Shown: positions 15,679-24,159 of the stretch, one piece after another
Numbering within the stretch: the first letter of the stretch is position 1
How the letters are laid out: each line of letters begins with the position of its first letter
Assembly: GCF_021183825.1 (NCBI RefSeq)
Contig: NZ_CP089211.1
Location: 3,950,501-4,014,500 of the forward strand
Reading direction: 5' to 3'
Length of the DNA: 64,000 bases
DNA from: Sinomicrobium kalidii
GTDB taxonomy: Bacteria > Bacteroidota > Bacteroidia > Flavobacteriales > Flavobacteriaceae
The notes under the pieces: model-generated
What the model saw: the letters and a program-made list of their open reading frames with translations, nothing else
Databases searched by the model: none
Told to the model about the DNA's origin: nothing
Position numbers and translations under genes: made by a program

Positions 15679-16841
15679 TCCGGGTCCACTTCAAATTGTT
15701 GGGCCAGTTTAACGGCCATCTCCGCTGCCTCCTTTTTGGCCTCCCAGTTTTCATCGTCCCACTCAAAATAGTGGTTCTGTAAGGGGCCATACACCGGGGA
15801 GAGATGTACCAGCTTGGGAAACAGTTTCATGTTGATGACATTTTTCACCAGCAGCTTGTCACTTTCAAACCGGTCCTTGGCCAGCCGGTATTGTATTTCG
15901 GCAGACCCCACAAAACTCTTTTCGTCCGTTAGGGAGGTCCCTCCCAAGACGCGTTTACTGATTTCGGAATTAATCCGCAATACGAGCAGATCATAAGTGT
16001 CCGCCTTACTGACGCCCCCGGTTTGTCCCACCTCGAATTTTTCATTGCCCTGGCCCACCAGGACGTTTGTTCTTTTAAAATTCAGTCCTGCCTCCAGGAG
16101 TTCTTTCTGCCGGGTTGGGTCTGAGCGGTCGGTGGTAATAAACAATGGTGGCACCCCATATTTATCGATAAAGTCCTGCCAGGCCCCCATACCCAACTTT
16201 TTAGCCAGGATAGCCGGGGCCATTTGCATCAACATGCCCAATTCCCGATCCTTCCCCACCTGCAGGTAATGGGGCTCAAAAAGTCCCTCCTTGTATTTCC
16301 ACCCGGTTTGCGCTCCCGGCTCTTTAAGGATGATCCCTTTTTTGGCATTAAAATACCCCTGCGGGATTTCGTCAATATATTCCAGTTCCCCCAGGTCGTT
16401 GAGTTCGTATAATTCAACCAGGGTACGGCCCTGGAAACGGCTGAATACCGTGAGGCGACGGAAGTCCTCAAACCAGGGGCGTTGGAACAGGTCGGTCAGT
16501 TCCTCGTTTTCCTGCCCCTTTTCATCTACAATTTTAAAAGGTGCTCTTTGAGCGTGCAATAGCCGGGTGTCAATGACACTGCCCAGGTGATTATCGATAA
16601 GCAGGTTTCGATATACTTCGCTGAGTTGTGAAAAATCCGGTTCCTCCGGATCGGTCGCAAGGGCCACGGCCATTTTCAGGTTCTCCAGGCTTTGGGCCAT
16701 AAGGTTGACACTCTCGTATTGTAACTGCCCGCTCAGGGCATTGGTGCGTTTGCTTTCTGCCGCCACGGAAAGGGTACGCTCGTCAGCCCTGCTTAGGATA
16801 TAGCTTTCAGCCTTCCGGTATATACTTCTGATGATGCTCAT
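15564..16841 (-). CDS. DUF935 portal protein (Mu gp29-like)
   Basis: A 425-residue portal protein of the DUF935 family. It matches by LIDNHLGSVIDTRLLHAQRA, the FSRFQGRTLVELYEL segment and the wing YGVPPLFITTDRSDPTR. Portals form the dodecameric DNA gate in the capsid. The C-terminus runs into A9-G and stops 5 codons later. A -1 shift at that run continues directly into the gpF frame, so a portal-gpF fusion may also be made. It starts 3 bases after the gp36-like gene ends. Confidence 0.85.
   Translation of the reverse strand: MSIIRSIYRKAESYILSRADERTLSVAAESKRTNALSGQLQYESVNLMAQSLENLKMAVALATDPEEPDFSQLSEVYRNLLIDNHLGSVIDTRLLHAQRAPFKIVDEKGQENEELTDLFQRPWFEDFRRLTVFSRFQGRTLVELYELNDLGELEYIDEIPQGYFNAKKGIILKEPGAQTGWKYKEGLFEPHYLQVGKDRELGMLMQMAPAILAKKLGMGAWQDFIDKYGVPPLFITTDRSDPTRQKELLEAGLNFKRTNVLVGQGNEKFEVGQTGGVSKADTYDLLVLRINSEISKRVLGGTSLTDEKSFVGSAEIQYRLAKDRFESDKLLVKNVINMKLFPKLVHLSPVYGPLQNHYFEWDDENWEAKKEAAEMAVKLAQQFEVDPEWVEQQTGVPILGLKQTTGLKDTKGPTARYLKKKSFRH
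15579..15585 (-). other. slippery heptamer A AAA AAG at portal/gpF junction
   Basis: On the minus strand the portal gene reads TTA AAA AAA AAG TCC, with nine A in a row. The zero-frame codons AAA AAG preceded by A form the classic -1 slippery site. A -1 shift enters the gpF frame, which has no good start of its own. The alternative is a one-base sequencing error in the homopolymer. Confidence 0.55.
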
Positions 16842-16844
16842 GGC

Positions 16845-17267
16845 TTAGAGGTAAAAGTCCGGGTTACTGTTATGGCCCCAAATGGTGTTAAGCAGCGGGT
16901 TGCCATTATCATCTATTGCAGGCGGGAGGTTGTCCAGTATGATCTTCCCGGTGTTGAGTTTTTCCAGGGTATTCATCGCCCACTCCTGCTCGTCTTTAAA
17001 ATCGGCAGGTACTTTCCGGGCGGCGTTCCTGCGAACGGCATCATAAATGAGCAGCTTGGTCAGGATACGCTTTAAAAGTTCGTTTTCTACCGGCTGGTCT
17101 GGATTGAATATCCTGTTTACGTCGTACCGGTGGCTGAGATAGCTTTTAATAACAGCGATCTGTTCGGCCTCGGCATTATCCAGCATGTCGGTAAAGTCTG
17201 CCGTACTTTCTACCAGCAGACGCTGGAAAATATGGGTTTGTATATAAGTGGGGTCTAAATAGGTCAT
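16845..17267 (-). CDS. Mu gp36-like protein (DUF1320 type)
   Basis: A 140-residue all-alpha protein starting MTYLDPTYIQTHIFQRLL and containing EAEQIAVIKSYLSHRYD, the pattern of the DUF1320/gp36 connector-associated family. In Mu-like phages it lies with the head genes and is thought to join head and tail. It overlaps the TerL stop by 4 bases and is 3 bases from the portal gene, so the operon is tightly coupled. Confidence 0.7.
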   Translation of the reverse strand: MTYLDPTYIQTHIFQRLLVESTADFTDMLDNAEAEQIAVIKSYLSHRYDVNRIFNPDQPVENELLKRILTKLLIYDAVRRNAARKVPADFKDEQEWAMNTLEKLNTGKIILDNLPPAIDDNGNPLLNTIWGHNSNPDFYL

Positions 17268-18790
17268 AGTCTTTCGTAATTTGGGAGCATAAGGCCCTGA
17301 AGTATCGGCAGGCTTCCGGATTCGTATTCCACGTATTTTTCAAGTTCGGCTATCCCGGCCTGGTGGGCGTCGGGCCAGTCATCCTTGGTCTTATATCCCG
17401 GTTCGATTCCGTAAAGTTGTGCCATGCCGATAGCGGCATCGTTACTGCTTTTGAGTCGCTCGTTATAGAATATCCTGCCGTTTTGGTAATAGGGTTGCAG
17501 GGTAAGTATGCGATCGTATTTGCGCTGTTTTGGGAGGGTTGTTTTAATGATATTTAAACGGCATTTAAACTCCCTTTCTACCTCCTGTATCGTCCGTTCG
17601 ACCTCGTCGTTCCAGAACTGTCCCTCGTATTGCCAATGGACAATAACCGTTTTTGGCAGGGATAGCTGGTAACGGCACATCCATTCCACGGCCTCCCGCA
17701 TTTTGCTTTGCCGGCAAAAGGTATCTATCACATAAAAATCCTTCCCTTTAACCCCCTGGACGACCACAGCGTTATAGTCTGCCGTAGCGGTTCCGGCATA
17801 GGCAATGTCCCAATGCCCGATAATGATCCGGTAGTGGTTCAGGGCGAGCATCTTTTTGCACCATTGGATGTCCGTGGCCCTGAAAATTTCCCCTTCTACA
17901 TGCGGCTGGTTATTGTATTCGGCCATTGTGGCCAGGGTTCCGATCAGGGCTTCCTTATTTTTAAAATAGTCTGGAGGGTATTTCTCCGGCCATACGGGTG
18001 CATAAGTAACCGGGTCGTAGGCATCGACCCGGTTCCAGTCCCAGGCAGGGTGTCCGTCCCGGAGCCGGGTCATTACCATAACCGATGCGGATCGGTTATT
18101 TACATGGATATATCGGGCCGGTGAACCGTCCATTGTAGGGACGAGGTCACGCTCTATCCAGCGGGCAATTTCACCGATCCGTTTCATGTTCTTCAACAAG
18201 TCCTTCGTTTCGATATCGTCGGCCACAATATGGGTAGGACGCTGGCCTTTGACCCTGAGCCCCCGGACGCTTTGCCCCATACCGAGGGCCTGCCCGATAA
18301 ACCCCTTTTTGGTGACAAAAAAGCCATCTTCCCAATTTCCGGGATTGTGCTGCTCTCCAAAATCCGCAATAATCTGCGGGTTGGCTTCCAGTTCCGCCCG
18401 GATGTCCTCCAATAATTGCCTGGCCCGGTCCAGGTTATTCCCGATAATGACCAGGTACATGGGTTCACCCCGTATCCATAGCCAAAAGGGCAGCAGGATA
18501 TTATTGACCACCGACTTGGCCAGGGCACGGCCCCACACACAAAAACCCATATAATTCGGGTTTTTGGCAACCTTCTGGGCAAAAACCTCATGGAACCAGG
18601 GCGTTTTACTATCGGCATAGTGCGGGAAATACCGCTGTACCATAAAGGCAAAATCATCCTTAGCCCGCTGGATGGCGGCCTGTTGCTCAAGCCTGGTTTC
18701 AAAGGGATTGCGCAAGCCTGTATTTCGGGCTTGTTCCAGTTTCTTTAAATACCGCTTGGCCGTTATTTTATCCTGCCTTTTCATCCACAA
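17264..18790 (-). CDS. terminase large subunit (Mu gp28-like)
   Basis: A 508-residue packaging motor. The ATPase half shows a Walker A-like CVWGRALAKSVVNN (near residue 85) and a Walker B THIVADDIE (near 192). The nuclease half shows IIIGHWDIAYAGTATADYNA (about residue 345), the first acidic cluster of the RNase-H-like nuclease, and later a DDWPDAHQAG motif. The first codons read ATG TGG ATG; the second ATG (18784) is also possible. It lies 25 bases after the small subunit gene. Confidence 0.88.
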   Translation of the reverse strand: MWMKRQDKITAKRYLKKLEQARNTGLRNPFETRLEQQAAIQRAKDDFAFMVQRYFPHYADSKTPWFHEVFAQKVAKNPNYMGFCVWGRALAKSVVNNILLPFWLWIRGEPMYLVIIGNNLDRARQLLEDIRAELEANPQIIADFGEQHNPGNWEDGFFVTKKGFIGQALGMGQSVRGLRVKGQRPTHIVADDIETKDLLKNMKRIGEIARWIERDLVPTMDGSPARYIHVNNRSASVMVMTRLRDGHPAWDWNRVDAYDPVTYAPVWPEKYPPDYFKNKEALIGTLATMAEYNNQPHVEGEIFRATDIQWCKKMLALNHYRIIIGHWDIAYAGTATADYNAVVVQGVKGKDFYVIDTFCRQSKMREAVEWMCRYQLSLPKTVIVHWQYEGQFWNDEVERTIQEVEREFKCRLNIIKTTLPKQRKYDRILTLQPYYQNGRIFYNERLKSSNDAAIGMAQLYGIEPGYKTKDDWPDAHQAGIAELEKYVEYESGSLPILQGLMLPNYERL

Positions 18791-18815
18791 TTTTTCTTGT
18801 CACAGGCACTGCCTG

Positions 18816-19310
18816 CTATAAGCGTTCACTAATGGTGTTGATGTGCTGTTCCTGGAAATCGAGGGTGTCGACGTAGAGTTTGGGATCGTATTGATTGAGA
18901 TGTTTAAAAATGTCCTCCATGACCTCCAGGTAGGCAGAGAGGGAAACCCGGTTTTCCTTATCGATATTCTCCAGGGCCTTGTTCCATTTGGAGATGGCGT
19001 CATCAATCCCGACAGCTTCTTTTTGCAGGGAGAACAGGAGTTGTTTATCCTCCCCCTCTTTGGCCTGTTTGATCTGTGCAAAGAGTTCGATCCGTTGTTC
19101 GGTCAGGGTTTCGATCACCTGCCGGATGCGCTCGCTGCGCTCTGCCGACATATTCTGTTTGGCATTTCGGAGTTTCTTCCAGCCTTCCTTTTGTATCCAT
19201 CGGGTCACGGTGCGTTCGGACACCCCGACCTTTTGGGCGGTAACCGTTGGACTCACCCCCTGGTTGACGATATAGTCAAATGCGATGCGCTTTTCCTTCT
19301 CCTTTGCCAT
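18816..19310 (-). CDS. terminase small subunit-like HTH protein
   Basis: A 164-residue DNA-binding protein. Residues about 17-50 form a helix-turn-helix (GVSPTVTAQKVGVSERTVTR, then WIQKEGWKKLR), followed by a long helical part. This matches phage small terminases and Mu-like DUF1804 proteins that select DNA for packaging. ATG 19310 (MAKEKEKR) is preferred to an upstream start at 19346, because the extra residues would lie over the divergent promoter. It is the first gene of the leftward operon. Confidence 0.75.
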   Translation of the reverse strand: MAKEKEKRIAFDYIVNQGVSPTVTAQKVGVSERTVTRWIQKEGWKKLRNAKQNMSAERSERIRQVIETLTEQRIELFAQIKQAKEGEDKQLLFSLQKEAVGIDDAISKWNKALENIDKENRVSLSAYLEVMEDIFKHLNQYDPKLYVDTLDFQEQHINTISERL

Positions 19311-19314
19311 AGCG

Positions 19315-19449
19315 CAAAGTTGCCCCCGATAGGCGTGTTGCAACAATTTGCCGCCCCGATTTAGGCATCCCCGGAAACTGATTTAGCCCCTGTGAACTCC
19401 TGATTTGTAAGGGCTTTTTGCATTTCGGGGGGTGCTGCGGGCAACTTTG
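19315..19449. promoter_or_regulatory. divergent late promoter region with mirror elements
   Basis: The same 11-base element GGGCAACTTTG occurs at 19439-19449 on the plus strand and at 19325-19315 on the minus strand, each pointing at its own late operon. The ACTTTG end resembles the Bacteroidota -7 box. The pair probably marks two late promoters or two activator sites. If it is a -7 box on the minus strand, the terS message would be almost leaderless. Confidence 0.5.
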
Positions 19450-19459
19450 TGACCCTAAA

Positions 19460-19472
19460 GCCCATAATGGGT
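19460..19472. repeat. palindrome copy 1 (GCCCATAATGGGT)
   Basis: First of four copies of GCCCATAATGGGC in the late region, here with one changed end base. It lies in the leader of the protease gene, 13 bases before ATG 19486. Confidence 0.6.
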
Positions 19473-19485
19473 GTTCAACAAATGC

Positions 19486-20577
19486 ATGAAACAATACTTT
19501 AAAATCGAAGCCAGCACTAAAAACGGGATCGGCCAGCTACGGATCACGGATTATATAGGAAGTAGCAGCCATGCGAACTCGGAATCTGTCCGTATGCTGG
19601 TCGACGGCTTCCTGGAAGCAGGTGTAACCAGGTCCGATGTATATATCAACAGTGGCGGAGGCAGTGTTTTCCAGGCCGCCGAGATCATTAACGAATTAAA
19701 GCGGCTGGATAGGGTCACTATTACTGTTGGGGCATTAGCCGCCAGTGCAACAACCCGTATCCTGGCTGCTTTTCCCGGAGGCAGGGCCTATCGGAACAGC
19801 CAGTTTATGATCCATAAACCATCGATCGATACTAAAGGGAATGAGGACCAGCTGCAATCCGACCTGAAAGCCATTCAGAACCTGACCAGCGACTACCGGC
19901 AGGCGTATGCCAATATCTCCGGAAAATCCGAAGAAGAAATCGAGGAAATATGGGGTAAAGGCGATTACTGGATGAATGCCGAAGAAGCTAAGGCGTTCGG
20001 TCTTATTGCCGAGATCATCAAGGAAGATAGCGCGATCCAGGCCCGTGACATTGCTGTAATGACGGCCTGCGGTTGCCCCCATATTCCGGCCTCTACCGCA
20101 CCAAAAATCAAAAACGACAATCAAATGGATAGAAAACAAATCATTGCCAGGCTCGGCCTGGACGCTGATGCCACGGACGAGCAGATCATGGGGGCCCTGG
20201 CTACGGCCAAGCAAAAGGCCGATGATGTGGATAACCAAAAAGCCCAGGCCGAGGCTAATGCCAAAATAAGGGCTGAAGCCCTGGCCGACAGGGCGATCGC
20301 CGATAAGAAATTCACGGCTAAGGAACGGGATACCTATGTTACCCTGGCCATTGCCAATTACGACGCGGCCAAAACCGCTATCGATGCCCTGCCTTCCCTG
20401 CCTAAACTTTCGGCAGAGATCAACCCACATACCTCCGGTGCAGACCTGGCCGCAAGGGTGGGCTGGACCCTGGACGACTACCTGGACAAAGACCCGGAAG
20501 CCTACGCGGCCATGCTTACCGAAAACCCGGAAAAGGCAAAAAAACTGGAAGACGAATACTTTAAATCCCAACACTAA
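19486..20577 (+). CDS. ClpP-like head maturation protease fused to scaffold (Mu gpI/gpZ-like)
   Basis: A 363-residue protein. The N-terminal half is a ClpP-fold serine protease: YINSGGGSVFQAAEI, the nucleophile Ser in VGALAASATTRILAAF (near residue 90) and the His in FMIHKPS (near 111). The C-terminal half (from MDRKQIIARLG) is Ala/Lys/Asp-rich coiled-coil scaffold. ATG 19486 (MKQYFKIEA) is used because an upstream GTG at 19471 lies inside the palindrome. The protease cuts the scaffold from the capsid during head assembly. An internal ATG at 20125 may make scaffold alone. Confidence 0.85.
   Translation: MKQYFKIEASTKNGIGQLRITDYIGSSSHANSESVRMLVDGFLEAGVTRSDVYINSGGGSVFQAAEIINELKRLDRVTITVGALAASATTRILAAFPGGRAYRNSQFMIHKPSIDTKGNEDQLQSDLKAIQNLTSDYRQAYANISGKSEEEIEEIWGKGDYWMNAEEAKAFGLIAEIIKEDSAIQARDIAVMTACGCPHIPASTAPKIKNDNQMDRKQIIARLGLDADATDEQIMGALATAKQKADDVDNQKAQAEANAKIRAEALADRAIADKKFTAKERDTYVTLAIANYDAAKTAIDALPSLPKLSAEINPHTSGADLAARVGWTLDDYLDKDPEAYAAMLTENPEKAKKLEDEYFKSQH
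20125..20577 (+). CDS. possible internally started scaffold protein (gpZ-like)
   Basis: An in-frame ATG at 20125 after an A-rich stretch (CAAAAACGACAATCAA) would give a 150-residue scaffold without the protease, as in the Mu I/Z pair where Z is nested in I. The product is highly charged and Ala-rich. The nested start is inference; the protein part itself is certain. Confidence 0.4.
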   Translation: MDRKQIIARLGLDADATDEQIMGALATAKQKADDVDNQKAQAEANAKIRAEALADRAIADKKFTAKERDTYVTLAIANYDAAKTAIDALPSLPKLSAEINPHTSGADLAARVGWTLDDYLDKDPEAYAAMLTENPEKAKKLEDEYFKSQH

Positions 20578-20582
20578 AGACT

Positions 20583-21476
20583 ATGCCATTACAAGTCGTA
20601 AACCTTCCGCTATTGAACCAAAAGGCCGAGCGGGAAATGATTAAAAAATTCAGGCATGAGCATACCTGGTTATCCGAGGTCATGTCCAAAAACTCCTGGG
20701 TGAATAATGATGTCATTAAGATACCCGTACAGGGTGCCGCCCCAAGCGTGCTGATCAATAATAACGTGTATCCGATTGTGAGTTCACAAAGGGAAGATGG
20801 CTATGTGGCCCTTTCTCTCAATAAATACGACACCACAAACACGGATGTTACCGATGACGAACTGTATGCGTTGCCTTATGAAAAGGTAAGCGACGTGCAG
20901 GTCCAGCACCGGGAAGAACTGGAAGAAAAGACGGGAGAACACGCACTCCATTCCATAGCCCCGGATGAAAACACTGCCGAAACCCCTGTCCTGGAAGCCA
21001 CTGGCCCTACAAGGGACGGGCGTAAGACATTGGTCACTAAAGACCTGATCCGGTACAAGGAACTCCTGGACAATAAAAAAATACCCAAGAGGGGGCGTAT
21101 CATGGTATTGTCTCCCAGTCACGTAGCCGACCTGCTCGAAGAAGATACCACCTTTTCCCGACGATACCAGAATTATGGGACCGGGGCTATCATGGAAAAC
21201 TTTTACGGCTTTAAAACCTACGAAACGGTTTATAGCCCTGAGTTCAGTGTGGACGGACTAAAACTGCCTTTTGACACCACCGAAACAGGACTGCTGTCCT
21301 CCGTGGTGTTCCACAAGCGAAGTGTAGCCAAAGGCCGGGGAACGGTAACACGGTATGCCCGTGACGCTAAAACCGATCCCGAATACCGAAAAACCACGAT
21401 AGGCTTCCGGTTGTGGTTTATCGCTGTGGCTTTCCGTAGTGAAGGTATTGGTGCCCTGGTCAGCGAAAATGTTTAA
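20583..21476 (+). CDS. major head protein (Mu gpT-like)
   Basis: A 297-residue capsid protein immediately after the protease/scaffold gene. It has the N-terminal arm MPLQVVNLPLLNQKAEREMI, the VMSKNSWVNNDVIKIPVQG segment, an E-rich insertion with VQHREELEEK, and a C-terminal IGFRLWFIAVAFRSEG strand typical of HK97-fold capsids. Length (Mu gpT is about 305) and position support the call. Confidence 0.8.
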   Translation: MPLQVVNLPLLNQKAEREMIKKFRHEHTWLSEVMSKNSWVNNDVIKIPVQGAAPSVLINNNVYPIVSSQREDGYVALSLNKYDTTNTDVTDDELYALPYEKVSDVQVQHREELEEKTGEHALHSIAPDENTAETPVLEATGPTRDGRKTLVTKDLIRYKELLDNKKIPKRGRIMVLSPSHVADLLEEDTTFSRRYQNYGTGAIMENFYGFKTYETVYSPEFSVDGLKLPFDTTETGLLSSVVFHKRSVAKGRGTVTRYARDAKTDPEYRKTTIGFRLWFIAVAFRSEGIGALVSENV

Positions 21477-21492
21477 CGATCAAATTTCAGCC

Positions 21493-21855
21493 ATGAAAGC
21501 ATATAGTAAAACACAACTGGAGAAAAAGGCGGAAAAACACTTTAAAACCTTTCACGAAGACTCCAAAGCCTATGCCACCTCTGACGGTTACTTTTTCCGG
21601 TCGGAGAACCGGGCGGGGCTACATGCCAAAACCAAAAAGACACTGGTGGTTTACATTTTCGAGAGAAAAACCGAAGCCAGTCAGATCGATACGGGCGAAG
21701 CCTATAAAACCGTGAAGGACATCGAAGAACTCGTGGCCCAAACAGAGGATGCGGCCACACTCGAAGAACTGCTGATCGCCGAGCAGGAAGGCTCTAACAG
21801 GAAGACTGCTATTGCCGCTATACAGGCGCGTATTGATGAACTAAAACAGAAATAG
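21493..21855 (+). CDS. head-associated unknown protein, 120 aa
   Basis: A small Lys/Glu-rich protein starting at ATG 21493 (MKAYSKTQLEKKAEKHFKTF). An in-frame upstream ATG at 21439 overlaps the capsid gene and is rejected. Residues 25-60 (TSDGYFFRSENRAGLHAKTK) look like a small beta domain, and the rest is helical. The slot between capsid and sheath is often used for head decoration or connector genes in Bacteroidota Mu-like phages; function open. Confidence 0.55.
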   Translation: MKAYSKTQLEKKAEKHFKTFHEDSKAYATSDGYFFRSENRAGLHAKTKKTLVVYIFERKTEASQIDTGEAYKTVKDIEELVAQTEDAATLEELLIAEQEGSNRKTAIAAIQARIDELKQK

Positions 21856-21857
21856 AC

Positions 21858-23090
21858 ATGGCGCAGTTAAGTGGAGTTATCATTAACCGCCTGGAAGGCG
21901 GTCTGGGTCGTAGGACAGCAAACACCGACGGGGTGTTTGCCCTGGTCTCTGCCATGCCTTTGGCCTCGTTGAACCTGGAAGCCCATACCGCGATAAAACT
22001 CATCCAGGTGAAAGATGCCGAAGCCCTGGGAATTACCCCGGCCTACGATGCTAACAACGGGGTGCTGGTGCACCACCAATTAAGTGAATTGTTCCGCCTG
22101 GCCCCGGACGTTATCGTCTATCTGGTCGGGACCGAAGTCGGTCAAACAGTTAGCGGGGTTATAGAGGACATTCTGCCCACAATCCGGAGGAATAAGGATA
22201 TTAAAGGCTTGGGCTTTATCGGGTTTGATGATACCCTGGACACCCTGCCCGCAGCCCTGGAAGGTATCCAGGCTTCCCTGGTGGATGAACTGGCCGCGGA
22301 AAACCGCTATATCGACCTGGTACTCCTGGAAGGTAAGGGAGGTGCAGAAGCCATTGACCCTACCAATATTCCCAGCCTTCGGGAACTGGCTGCGCCGCAG
22401 TGTTCGGTAGTCATTGCCCAGGACCCGGAAATTGCGGCAATAGATGAGGCTTACGGCAACTATGCGGCTGTTGGTGCTGCCCTGGGCATGTTGGCTGTTC
22501 GCCGGGTTAACGAAAACCTGGGCTCAGTCAATATCCAGTCCAAACCCCGAAACCGGAAAGGAGAACAGGACTATACCTTAACGGACAGCGCTCAAAACCT
22601 TTGGTTGAGTACAGCCCTTTCCGATGGAACCCCGACCGAGTCGCTGACGAAAACCGATCTGAAAGCCCTGAACGATAAAGGGTACATCTACACGGCCTCT
22701 TATGAAGGATACGCTGGCGTATTCTTTTCCAATTCCCCGACGGCAACAACCCCGGACAGCGACTATGCCTATATCGAAAACAACCGGGTATGGAACAAGG
22801 CAGCCCGGCTGATCCGCACCACCCTGATCCCCGAGGTCCGGGGGGTGGTTAAAAAAGACCCGCAAACCGGGTTTATTCGCAGTACCACCGTAAGCCGGTG
22901 GACCGGGCTACTGAATGCCGCCCTGGAACGCATGGAGGCTGACGACGAGATCAGCGGTTTCGAGGTGTATATCGATCCGGAGCAGGTAGTCAATGACGAG
23001 GCCCCGGTACAGGTAAAAGCGAAGATCGTGGCCGACGGTATTGTTCACGAATTTGAGATTGACCTCGGATTAACAAACGACATCTCGTAA
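21858..23090 (+). CDS. tail sheath protein (DUF2586-like)
   Basis: A 410-residue protein matching the DUF2586/contractile sheath pattern: an N-terminal GVIINRLEGGLGRRTANTDG handle, IDLVLLEGKGG, an Ala-rich YGNYAAVGAALGMLAVRRVNE (split here after LGML) and a C-terminal domain with VVKKDPQTGFIRSTTVSRW. The sheath contracts to drive the tail tube through the host envelope, so the virion is myovirus-like. The tube gene follows 66 bases later, after two palindromes. Confidence 0.8.
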   Translation: MAQLSGVIINRLEGGLGRRTANTDGVFALVSAMPLASLNLEAHTAIKLIQVKDAEALGITPAYDANNGVLVHHQLSELFRLAPDVIVYLVGTEVGQTVSGVIEDILPTIRRNKDIKGLGFIGFDDTLDTLPAALEGIQASLVDELAAENRYIDLVLLEGKGGAEAIDPTNIPSLRELAAPQCSVVIAQDPEIAAIDEAYGNYAAVGAALGMLAVRRVNENLGSVNIQSKPRNRKGEQDYTLTDSAQNLWLSTALSDGTPTESLTKTDLKALNDKGYIYTASYEGYAGVFFSNSPTATTPDSDYAYIENNRVWNKAARLIRTTLIPEVRGVVKKDPQTGFIRSTTVSRWTGLLNAALERMEADDEISGFEVYIDPEQVVNDEAPVQVKAKIVADGIVHEFEIDLGLTNDIS

Positions 23091-23103
23091 GCCCTTTAAG
23101 GGC
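23091..23103. repeat. palindrome GCCCTTTAAGGGC
   Basis: A 13-base perfect palindrome right after the sheath stop codon, 22 bases before a GCCCATAATGGGC copy. It is probably a relative of that element. Confidence 0.5.
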
Positions 23104-23112
23104 ATTTGGCAA

Positions 23113-23125
23113 GCCCATAATGGGC
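23113..23125. repeat. palindrome copy 2 (GCCCATAATGGGC)
   Basis: Perfect 13-base palindrome between the sheath and tube genes, within the 66-base gap. Confidence 0.65.
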
Positions 23126-23156
23126 ACTTAGTTATAAAATATTTACTCCAAATCAC

Positions 23157-23585
23157 ATGGCAAGGATCATAAACAATTTTGGAAAGATACAAGGCTGGAA
23201 CAGTATCACGGTCAACCTGCTGGGCAGGGATATAGAAGGGATCACCGCAATATCGTATTCGGACTCGGAAGAACTGGAAAACGTCTACGGTGCCGGGAAA
23301 TACCCGGTAGGTCGAGGCGGCGGGAACTACCAGGCCGAAGCCTCTATCACTTTGCTAAAGGAAGAATGGGATGCGCTTCAGGCCGCCGTACCTGCCGGGC
23401 AGCGTGTACAGGACATTGCCCCCTTTGACATCATCGTGGAGTACACACGGGATAACGGGGCGATCCAGGTGGACCGTATCCGCAACGCGCAATTTACAGG
23501 ACGTGGTGTGGAGAACAACCAAAACGACAAGATGCTGGAATACGAGGCCGAACTGATCATCTCCCACATTGAATGGAATGTATAA
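23157..23585 (+). CDS. tail tube protein
   Basis: A 142-residue beta-rich protein (MARIINNFGKIQGWNSITVN, then VGRGGGNYQAEASITLLKEE split after GGNYQAE) with the size and position of the tube protein of contractile phages, directly after the sheath and before the tail chaperones. It shows no similarity to the TssD proteins at 7-8 kb apart from the shared fold expected for tubes. Confidence 0.72.
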   Translation: MARIINNFGKIQGWNSITVNLLGRDIEGITAISYSDSEELENVYGAGKYPVGRGGGNYQAEASITLLKEEWDALQAAVPAGQRVQDIAPFDIIVEYTRDNGAIQVDRIRNAQFTGRGVENNQNDKMLEYEAELIISHIEWNV

Positions 23586-23596
23586 ACTGAAAACAC

Positions 23597-23890
23597 ATGG
23601 ATATAAAAGCATTGGAGGCCAAATATGGCAAAAGGAACCTGCGCCTGGCCACGGTAAAGACCGAGGACGGGGACCAGTATGAATTTGTCCTTCGAAAACC
23701 TACCCGGAGCATCATCAAAGCAGTTAACGCCTCCAAAGGGGACGAAGAAAAAGCCGAAAAGATCATGGCCTCGAACTGTATTGTCGGGGGACCAATGGAA
23801 GCCCTGGAGGACGGGGAAGTGTACCTGGGGATCATAGAGCAGGTCGGCAAACTCTTTAAAAAGGCCAGTGTTGATGTAAAAAAGCTCTAA
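23597..23890 (+). CDS. tail assembly chaperone, short form (gpG-like)
   Basis: A 97-residue chaperone read in frame up to TAA. It starts MDIKALEAKYGKRNLRLA and has a helical end VGKLFKKASVDVKKL. Before the stop it has GTA AAA AAG CTC TAA, which holds the slippery heptamer A AAA AAG. Short and long forms coat the tape measure protein during tail assembly, as gpG and gpGT do in lambda and gp41/gp42 in Mu-like phages. Confidence 0.75.
   Translation: MDIKALEAKYGKRNLRLATVKTEDGDQYEFVLRKPTRSIIKAVNASKGDEEKAEKIMASNCIVGGPMEALEDGEVYLGIIEQVGKLFKKASVDVKKL
23878..23884 (+). other. programmed -1 frameshift site A AAA AAG
   Basis: A slippery heptamer two codons before the stop of the short chaperone. After a -1 shift the frame is open through 24159, reading into the downstream chaperone half with no stop. 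This is the expected gp41/gp42-type arrangement. Confidence 0.8.
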
Positions 23891-24159
23891 GCCTCCGGAA
23901 ACTCGAACTGTTACCCCCGGAGGAGGCCGACCCGGACTGGATGGAAAAGGGCGACGCTATCATCCGGGTAGTTTTCAGAATTAATCCGGATACCCTTTCC
24001 GATGATGAATGGGCACAGCGGTTTCGGGAGTGGCAATTTGTAGAACAACTCCGGATGAAACATCACGAGATCACCTTTAAAAAAGCATTGACCGAGGTAC
24101 TTAACGAATTTTCAAAAGGTGCCAGTAGCACTGACGGGACGAAAAAATGGCCGCGATAA
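23884..24159 (+). CDS. tail assembly chaperone, frameshifted C-terminal part (GT-like)
   Basis: The -1 frame opens at GCT 23884, right after the slip site, and runs 91 residues to the stop at 24159. An ATG lies inside it at 23941 (MEKGDAIIRVVF), but the segment before that ATG (ALSLRKLELLPPEEADPDW) is clearly coding-like, which favours frameshifting over a separate start. The end overlaps the tape measure gene by 13 bases. Confidence 0.72.
   Translation, partial: ALSLRKLELLPPEEADPDWMEKGDAIIRVVFRINPDTLSDDEWAQRFREWQFVEQLRMKHHEITFKKALTEVLNEFSKGASSTDGTKKWPR

Noticed and set aside
19735..20574. Long minus-strand frame of 279 codons opposite the protease gene
   Set aside because: It is a shadow of a clear ClpP-like gene on the plus strand, with no recognisable motif and no start context.
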